Below, in pieces: positions 7,897-13,528 of a stretch of DNA of 18,914 bases. The position numbers were made by a program, and so were the translations under genes. Under the pieces are notes generated by a model. That model was given only the letters and a program-made list of their open reading frames with translations. It had not been told where the DNA came from and ran no database searches. How positions within the stretch are numbered: position 1 is the stretch's first letter; each line of letters starts with the position of its first letter. The stretch is from Aureococcus anophagefferens. Lineage: Eukaryota; Sar; Pelagophyceae; Pelagomonadales; Pelagomonadaceae. The DNA is taken from positions 2,481,134 to 2,500,047 of the forward strand of contig NW_008705561.1 of the NCBI RefSeq assembly GCF_000186865.1, written 5' to 3'.

Positions 7897-8475
7897 CTAG
7901 CGCATCATGGAGGTGCCCCCCTCGAGGGACGTGTGCTGGGCCCAGTCGCCGGGCGACGTGCTGTAGGTCGCGGGCGGGAGCACGCCGCCGTGGCGGTTGC
8001 TCGCGAGCGCCTGCCACTTCTGCCACTTCTCCCAGGAGCCCGCGCCGTTGCGCACGGGCTGGGGCGGGGGCCAGGACATCGCCGGCTCCTTGCGCGGCTG
8101 CTGCGAACCGCCGACGTCGATGGCCTCGGCCATGACGCTCCGCGGGCTGTCGTCGGTCTCGTCCGCCGCCGCCGGCGCGTCGTCGCACGCCATGGGGTCG
8201 TCGCGGGCGTCGGCGGGCGCCGCGGCGGCCGCCTCCGCCTCCGTCGTCGCGAGGATCTCGAGGAGATTGTTCGCGGAGCGGACGAGCGTGCCCGGCGACG
8301 AGCCGTGTCGCGGGATCGCCGGCAGGAGACACGTCCCGTCCTCGGGCACGCGGCCGAGGCACCGGTAGAACCCCGTCGGGGGCGTGCCGCCGTGGGGCGC
8401 CGTGTTCTTGCGCTTTTTGGTGTCTGTCTGGCGTCCCCCGGGGTCCGAGCTCGACCGTGGTCTCGACTCGTCCAT
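7897..8475 (-). CDS. Unrecognised 192-residue hydrophilic protein
   Basis: ATG 8475 to TAG 7897-7899, one exon, 192 residues. The N-terminus is basic and Ser/Lys-rich (QTDTKKRKNTAPHGG), a possible nuclear signal. Then come GFYRCLGRVPEDGTCLLPAI, a short helix (SANNLLEILATTEAEAAAA), an acidic Asp/Ala region, and a Trp-rich C-terminus (MSWPPPQPV, GSWEKWQKWQALASN, PGDWAQHTS). There is no signal peptide, membrane span or catalytic motif. Amino-acid balance in this frame is much more natural than in the overlapping frames, which are Arg/Ala/Gly-dominated; this is the main argument that it is real. Function unknown. Confidence 0.6.
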   Translation of the reverse strand: MDESRPRSSSDPGGRQTDTKKRKNTAPHGGTPPTGFYRCLGRVPEDGTCLLPAIPRHGSSPGTLVRSANNLLEILATTEAEAAAAAPADARDDPMACDDAPAAADETDDSPRSVMAEAIDVGGSQQPRKEPAMSWPPPQPVRNGAGSWEKWQKWQALASNRHGGVLPPATYSTSPGDWAQHTSLEGGTSMMR

Positions 8476-8839
8476 CGGCGACGGTTTCGCTTTCGTGTGA
8501 GGTTTTGGGGGCTCGATGCGGGCCCGCTCTTCGGGGCGACGCGGCGGCGGGTCGGGCCGAGGCGAGGGGAAGGATGCGTTTCGTCACCGGCGGTCACGGG
8601 CCGGCGCGAGACGCCGCTGTTCTCGACGACGTCAAATCATGCCGAGCAGGCCGCGAAGCGGTCCAAAATCAAGTTCACTGAAACATGACGTCGCGAAATT
8701 AATGCGCGCGAATGCGCGCGTCGCTCGACGTACATTCGACGTCGCAACCCAACGGCAGGACGCACGTGTTCGTGCAAGACGCGCGCGAGCAGCCGCGCGC
8801 GCTTCTCGAACACGCGCCGGGATTCCAACACCGCCGTGC
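8476..8839. other. 364-bp intergenic region with three GACGTC sites and a 10-bp tandem repeat
   Basis: This lies between the stop of the NSF-like gene and the start of the 192-residue gene, both on the minus strand. GACGTC occurs at 8628-8633, 8687-8692 and 8738-8743. The first two sit in a TGACGTC context (minus and plus strand respectively), which resembles bZIP sites, including the TGACGT core bound by stramenopile aureochromes. AATGCGCGCG is exactly duplicated at 8701-8720. No coding potential was recognised. Confidence 0.4.
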
Positions 8840-11771
8840 TTATCGCGGCCCCGCGCGACGCGTCGCGTCCTCGAGCGCGTCGGCGAAGACCGCCGCGGCG
8901 TCCGCGGGGTCCGCGGCGGCCGCGGCGTCCGCGGCGCGGAGGAGCGCCTTGATCGGCGCGGGCGCGTCCGGGACGTCGCCCAGCGCCGCGACGTCGACGC
9001 CCGCGGCGCCCAGGACCTCGGCCGCGTCGTCGCGGCCGCCCAGCCGGGGCACGCGCAGCACCTCGTCGAAGCAGGCGTCGAGCGCGGCGTCCACGCCGGG
9101 CGCCGCGGCCGTCGCGAGGACCAGCAGCCGGTTGCCCGGCGGCGGCGGCCGGCGGCAGAGCGCGCGGAGCACCGCGAGCGCGCTCCCGTCGCCGCCCACC
9201 AGCGCGTCGACGTCGTCGAGCACGAGGATCGACGCCTCGGCCGCCGCGGCCGTCGCGAACGCCGCGGCGAGCGCCGCGCCGGGGCGCGCGCCGTCGCGGA
9301 GCAGGTCGTCCGCGCTCGCGAGCTCCGCCGCGCCCGCGCGCTCGTCGCGGACCGCGTCGCGGGCCGCCTTGGACGCCAGCGCCGTCGCGCCGCAGCCCGC
9401 GACGTCCGGCACGAGGAGCAGCGACCTGGGCAGGAAAAGAGAGCGAAATTCCCAACTTCAAAGGCTCCTATCTCGGTCGTTTTCCGCTCGTTTCGGCTGA
9501 TTTTTGGACGAGCGATCATCTCTCGGAGCGCTCTCTGGGTGCTGTTTCCGAAACGCGCGCGCGCGGAACACTCACGTTGAATCGACGTTGAATCACCTGT
9601 TTCCTGCCCTGGCAGCGACCGCACGCCCGGCCGCGCGAGCGCCGCGTCGACGGACCGCGCGAGCCGCCGCCTGGGCAGGACAAGAGAGCGAAATTCCCAA
9701 CTTCAAAGGCTCCGATCTCGGCCGTTTTCCACTCGTTTCGGCTGATTTTTGGACGAGCGATCATCTCTCGGAACGGTCTCGAAGCGTGGATGCTTTTTCC
9801 AGAACGGGCGCGCGCGGAACACTCACGTTGAAGCGACGTTGAATCACCCTTGTCCTGCCCTGGCCGCCGCCGACAGCCGGCCTGGCACGCGAGGTCCGCC
9901 GCGAAGCCCCGGTCGAGGCGCGCCTCGAGGGCGGCCCCCGCCGTCGCCGCCGCGGGCCGCACCTCGCGGAGCGCGCGGTCCAGGTCCGCCTCCGTCACCG
10001 TCTTCTCGGGCCGCTGGAGCGCGTGCGACGCCGCGGCGCGCACGAGCCCCGCGAGCTCCGCGCCGGAGAAGAGCTCCGTGCGCGCCGCGAGGCCAGACGC
10101 GCCGCCGTCCTCGACGAGCGCCGCCGCGTCGGCCGCGAGCGCGCCGTTCTCGCGCATCTGCCGCGTGTGGATCCGCGCGATGGCCCGCCGGCCCGCCGCG
10201 TCGGGCCGGTCCACGACGAGCTGGATCTCCAGGCGCCCGGGCCGCAGCAGCGCCTCGTCGATGAGCTCCGGCCGGTTCGTGCAGCCGACGACGAGCACGT
10301 TCGGCGCCGCGACGACGCCGTCGAGCTTCGCGAGGAGCTGATTCACGACGCCGTCGCGGACGCCCGTCGTGTCGCCCGTCAGCGACCCGCGGCGCCGCGC
10401 GATGGCGTCCATCTCGTCGAAGACGATCACGTGGAGCGCCGACGCGTCGCCGACCTGCCGGTACTCGTCCTCCGCGGGCTGGAACAGGTCCCGGACCTTC
10501 CGCTCGGCCTCGCCGACGAACTTGTCGAGGATCTCCGGGCCGTTGACGATCTGCGGCGCGCGCGCGCCGAGCTCCCGCGCGAGCTCCCGGGCCAGGAGCG
10601 TCTTCCCGCAGCCCGGCGGGCCGCTCAGGAGCACGCCGCGCACGTGCGACACGCCGAGGCGCCGCGCGCCCTCGGGGTCCGCGCGCGACGCCAGCACGCG
10701 CCGCACGATGGCGTCGAGCTGCTCCTCGAGGCCCCCGACGTTCTCGCGCAGGTTCGTCGCCGTCGCCGCGGTCGGCGCCGACGACGCCTCCTCGGGTGTC
10801 TCCGCCGCCGCCTCCCGTGTCTCCGCCGCGTCCTCGGGTGTCTCCTCCGCGTCCGCGTCGCCGGCGGCGACGAGCGCGTCCCGGAGCGGCGCCCAGCGCG
10901 CGTCGTCCAGGTCCGCGACGACCGTGTCCGCGTCGAGCGCCGCCTTGCCCTCGTCGGCCGCGCCGACGGGCGGCCGCAGCACGACCTCGAGGAGCGCCGT
11001 ATGCCCCGGCCGCGCGGTGAGGCGCTGCGGCGGCCCGCCGAGCACGCGCGCGACGGGCCCGCAGGCCGCGGACCCGCCGAGCCCCGCCGACGCGCCGCGG
11101 AGCTCCTTTTTCGGTCCCAGGGCCGCGAACTCGCCGTCGCGGCCGCGCCGGAGCTTCTGGAGCTCGATTGTGCCGCGGAGCGGCTTGAGCAGCACGTGCG
11201 ACCCCGGCGGGAAGATCTGCACGACGTCGCCGCCGTCGCCGGTCCAGCGCCGCAGCGTCACGTCCCAGGAGGCGCCCTCGGCGAGGCGCACCGCGGCGAA
11301 GTCGCCCGCGAGCGCCTCGGACCAGAGCGCCGCGTCGCCGGCGAGCGCGACGCCGTCGGCGCACGCGACGACGGCGGCCACCTTGTCCGTGTCGACCCAG
11401 GTGCCCCAGGCGTAGCGCCCGTCGCCGGAGCTCTCCTCGCCGACGCCCGTCGACTCCTCGACGCACGTCTTCGCGAGCTTTGCGAGCGCCTCGGCGACGC
11501 GCGGCGCGCGCGCGCCGCCGTCGTCCAGCTTGCCGTCAAGCAGGAGGCCGTCGCCTTTGTAGACCTCGCCGCTCGCCGCGCGCTCCCGCGCCTCCTCGAC
11601 GATGGCCGCGCGCCGCGACGCCAGCCTCGCGCTCTTGGCCTTGAGCTTCGTGCCCACGGCGTCCATGAAGGCGTCGTCCTTGGTTTCGAGCGGGGCGGTC
11701 CACGGGCGCGTGCGTCGGGTCGGCGCGACGAAGGCGCTGACGCACGTTATGTAGAGGAGCAGCAGGGCCAT
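8840..11771 (-). CDS. NSF-type AAA+ ATPase with plastid-type leader and unusual N-terminus, two introner-derived introns
   Basis: Exons 9871-11771, 9620-9670 and 8840-9425 join to 846 codons (stop TAA 8840-8842). An ATG at 11798 would add nine residues. The N-terminus (MALLLLYITCVSAFVAPTRR) is a signal peptide followed by an FVAP motif, the heterokont plastid-targeting pattern. Residues about 120-270 are an unrecognised beta-rich region (WGTWVDTDK, VVQIFPPGSHVLLKPLRG), not the usual NSF N domain. After an acidic repeat linker comes D1, very close to NSF: GPPGCGKT (384-391), IVNGPEILDKFVGEAE, VIVFDEMDAI, GCTNRPELIDEALLRPGR. D2 keeps the NSF-like ILVLDDVDAL Walker B, but its P-loop reads DVAGCGAT (658-665), with Ala for the catalytic Lys. 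NSF disassembles SNARE complexes; the substrate of a plastid-routed version is unknown. Frame is restored only when both introners are removed. Confidence 0.88.
9426..9611 (-). mobile_element. Introner element, copy A (186 bp, TIRs, 8-bp TSD)
   Basis: On the minus strand the element opens CAGGGCAGGAAACA and closes TTTTCCTGCCCAG, imperfect terminal inverted repeats. It is flanked by an exact 8-bp direct repeat, GTCGCTGC (9612-9619 and 9418-9425). The intron is 9426-9619 (194 nt): the donor GT is the first two bases of the upstream duplication, and the acceptor CAG is the last three bases of the element. Removal restores the presumed pre-insertion coding sequence and joins V-R to SLLLVPD of the D2 domain. 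It carries no coding capacity, so it would be non-autonomous. It contains an internal GTGAGT at 9575, but using that as donor would put D2 out of frame. Confidence 0.9.
9671..9862 (-). mobile_element. Introner element, copy B (192 bp, TIRs, 8-bp TSD)
   Basis: This is the second copy in the same orientation, alignable to copy A over its whole length with scattered substitutions and small indels. The ends are CAGGGCAGGACAAG and CTTGTCCTGCCCAG on the minus strand. The flanking duplication is GCGGCGGC (9863-9870 and 9663-9670). Removing one duplication plus the element (9671-9870, 200 nt) keeps the NSF frame, but the donor is then GC rather than GT. A canonical in-frame GT donor (GTGCCA) exists 18 nt upstream at 9888 and would drop six residues. 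The intron is phase 2, as in copy A. Confidence 0.88.
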
Positions 11772-11798
11772 GCCTTGCTGGCACAATGGACGCGTCAT

Positions 11799-11895
11799 AC
11801 TTGGTCGAGCGGCACCTTTGCAGGTTGAAGCCGATGAAGGACTCGATGAAGGCCTCGAATAAGCCTCGAAGCCTCCTCAATTCCTCGCCCTTGAG
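11799..11895. promoter_or_regulatory. Short spacer upstream of the NSF-like gene
   Basis: Ninety-seven bp separate the stop of the membrane-protein gene from the upstream-most ATG of the NSF-like gene (both minus strand). It contains imperfect direct repeats (GATGAAGG twice, CCTCGAA twice, 11834-11873). It must contain the NSF-like promoter or leader; no core motif is recognised. Confidence 0.3.
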
Positions 11896-12465
11896 TTACT
11901 CCCCGAGGCGCGCGAGGGCGGTGGCCAACGCGCCGGTCACAAGGTCCAGGCCGCGCGCGTCGTCGCGGTCTTCGTCGGCGAGCGCCTTCCAGGAGGCCAC
12001 GAGGACCGCGTCCACCGCCCGCCACCGGTCGTCCGCCGCGGGAACGGGCGCGGACCCGAGGAGCCATCGCGCCGCTTGACGTTCGGGACGGCTGCCGCGA
12101 CGCCGCAGCGACGACCCGACGCGCCGCAGGCCGCGGCCCACGGCGGCGCGGCCCCGGCGCAGTCGAGACGGGGACGCGGCCCCCGGCGCCGCGCCGCGCG
12201 ACCGCGGGCGACCGCGGCGCGGCGTCGGGATGCGGTGGACGAGGCGGTACCACCGCCGGAAGCGCCGTCGTCGACGGCCCGGAGATTTTTCTTCTTGGTC
12301 TGGGGGCGCGTCGTCCAGAAGGAAGGCGCAGATGAACCAGGCCGCAAGGATCAGGGCGAGCGTGCCCATGGTGAGGGCGAGCATGATCGTGCGCGTTCCG
12401 GCGCCCTCCTCGACGAGGAACTGGCAGGCATGGACGCATGCGGCGACTCTCCCGGGGGCAGCCAT
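11896..12465 (-). CDS. Small single-pass membrane protein
   Basis: ATG 12465 to TAA 11896-11898, one exon, 189 residues. Residues about 27-50 form one strong hydrophobic helix (TIMLALTMGTLALILAAWFI onward), followed by an acidic DDAPPDQEEK and a long Arg-rich region (about residues 64-150). By the positive-inside rule the C-terminal part is probably cytosolic. The last 45 residues look folded (WRAVDAVLVASWKALADE, DLVTGALATALARLGE). No family recognised. The start lies 165 bp from the divergent linker-histone-like gene. The frame is chosen for the hydrophobic helix and the balanced C-terminus; overlapping frames lack both. Confidence 0.65.
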   Translation of the reverse strand: MAAPGRVAACVHACQFLVEEGAGTRTIMLALTMGTLALILAAWFICAFLLDDAPPDQEEKSPGRRRRRFRRWYRLVHRIPTPRRGRPRSRGAAPGAASPSRLRRGRAAVGRGLRRVGSSLRRRGSRPERQAARWLLGSAPVPAADDRWRAVDAVLVASWKALADEDRDDARGLDLVTGALATALARLGE

Positions 12466-12630
12466 GCCGGGGCGGGGAAAACGCCTCGAAGCAGCCCGAG
12501 CTTCGGCGCCAGCGTCAACGTCGTGACCGAGGCGCCGAAGATGAAATCGGCGCTTTTTGTTGCGCGGAGCCGCAACACTCGACTTAAACGGCGGATTTTG
12601 CGCCGCGCAACTCGACCTGTCGGAGCAATC
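12466..12630. promoter_or_regulatory. Divergent promoter with a 10-bp-arm inverted repeat and repeated GCAAC/CTCGAC motifs
   Basis: These 165 bp separate two divergent ATGs. A perfect inverted repeat, CTTCGGCGCC (12501-12510) and GGCGCCGAAG (12531-12540), brackets 20 nt that include GCGTCAACGT, a 10-mer also present in the divergent promoter near 1298. A second pair, GTTGCGCGG (12559-12567) and CCGCGCAAC (12603-12611), lies closer to the plus-strand start. CGCAACACTCGAC (12571) and GCGCAACTCGACC (12606) look like two copies of one motif. Regulatory function is inferred from position and symmetry. Confidence 0.5.
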
Positions 12631-13301
12631 ATGGAGTTTGTCAAGAACGTGCTGCGTGCAATCTCTCCTTTCAAGGGCTCGCGCGACGACGACGACGCGC
12701 CGGCGACGGCTGGCGCGCTGAACGGCCTCGCCGCCGCGGCGAAAAAGCCGGCGGCGGCGGCGCCCGCGCCCACGCGCTCGTCCGCGCGGCAGGCGGCCAA
12801 GGCAAAAGCACCCGCCAAGCAGCCCACGGTGAGCAAAGCATCGCCGAAGAAGGCGCCGGCGAAGAAGGCGCCGGCGAAGAAGTGCAACCGCCGCGTCCGA
12901 ACGCCCCCCTCGTCCGCGTCGACGCCCGTCGCGTTTTGTAGGGCCGCCGCCAAGCCCGCGGCCAAGGCGCCGGCGAAGGCCAAGGCGGCCGCCAAGCCCG
13001 CGGCCAAGCCGGCCGCCAAGCCCGCGGCCAAGCCCGCGTCCAAGCCCGCAACGAAGTTGACTGCCGCGTCCGAACGCCTCCATCGTCCGCGTCGACGCCC
13101 GTCGCGTTTCGCAGGCCTGCCGCGAAGAAGGCGCCGGCAAAGAAGGTGCGCTCCCGCCGTCGCCGAGTCCGTCCGTACGCGCGCCGACTCTCTCACTCGT
13201 AGGCCACCAAGACGGTCGCCAAGAAGCCCGCGGCGAAGCCCGCGGCGAAGGCGTCGAAGCCCGCGGCCGGCAAGAAGCCCGCCGCCAAGGGCAAGAAGTG
13301 A
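12631..13301 (+). CDS. Linker-histone-like Lys/Ala/Pro-rich protein, three introns
   Basis: Exons 12631-12881, 12942-13055, 13115-13145 and 13203-13301 join to 165 codons (164 aa) ending TGA 13299-13301. The N-terminus (MEFVKNVLRAISPFKGSRDD) is followed by a poly-Ala/Lys region, then AKKAPAKK and AKPAAKPAAKPAAKP repeats to a GKKPAAKGKK end. This matches the basic C-terminal tail of histone H1, which neutralises linker DNA and compacts chromatin, but no winged-helix globular domain is present, as in the H1-like proteins of some protists and bacteria. Introns are 60, 59 and 57 nt with GT-AG ends; after splicing every junction stays in the K/A/P register, which supports the model. A ribosomal or other basic low-complexity protein is the alternative. 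Confidence 0.8.
12882..12941 (+). repeat. Intron 1 of the linker-histone-like gene, homologous to intron 2
   Basis: A 60-nt intron, donor GTGCAA and acceptor CGTTTTGTAG. It shares GCCGCGTCCGAACGCC and most of the following sequence to the acceptor with the intron at 13056-13114. Confidence 0.85.
13056..13114 (+). repeat. Intron 2 of the linker-histone-like gene, homologous to intron 1
   Basis: A 59-nt intron, donor GTTGAC and acceptor CGTTTCGCAG. It is identical to intron 1 over two blocks (16 and about 27 nt) that make up most of its length. It differs near the donor, in a few central bases and at the acceptor pyrimidines. Confidence 0.85.
13146..13202 (+). other. Intron 3 of the linker-histone-like gene
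   Basis: A 57-nt intron, donor GTGCGC and acceptor CTCACTCGTAG, phase 0. It has no clear long match to introns 1 and 2. Without removal the exon would encode an Arg/Ser-rich non-repeat stretch and a TAG. Confidence 0.75.
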
Positions 13302-13528
13302 GCGTCCCGTCTCCCCATGTGACCCCTGTGAATCGCCGGCCGACGCCGCGCCGCGCCCGGCTCCGCAGCGCCTCCGCGCGGGCCCGCTTCGCGGCTTTCG
13401 CCCGGCTCCCCCCCCTCCCGCCGCTCTCTCCCGACGAATCGCCGCCGGGCCTCCCCCAGGCCACTTTCCACCCGCCTCCACGAGTAAGCTACCCGACGCA
13501 AAAGAAGATTCAAAACAAGGGGGCTTTA
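13302..13528. other. Convergent 3' spacer
   Basis: These 227 bp lie between the stops of two convergent genes, with a pyrimidine-rich block (about 13401-13440) and an A-rich stretch before the HECT stop. No gene or polyadenylation signal is recognised. Confidence 0.4.

Noticed and set aside
9575..9826. Perfect internal GTGAGT donors inside both introners (9575 and 9826)
   Set aside because: Using them leaves 44 extra nt at each junction and puts the D2 domain out of frame. Target-duplication donors restore the frame.
9418..9870. Tandem duplication as explanation for the two repeats in the NSF-like gene
   Set aside because: Each copy has a different 8-bp flanking repeat and the sequence between them is unique exon, so two insertions explain the data better.
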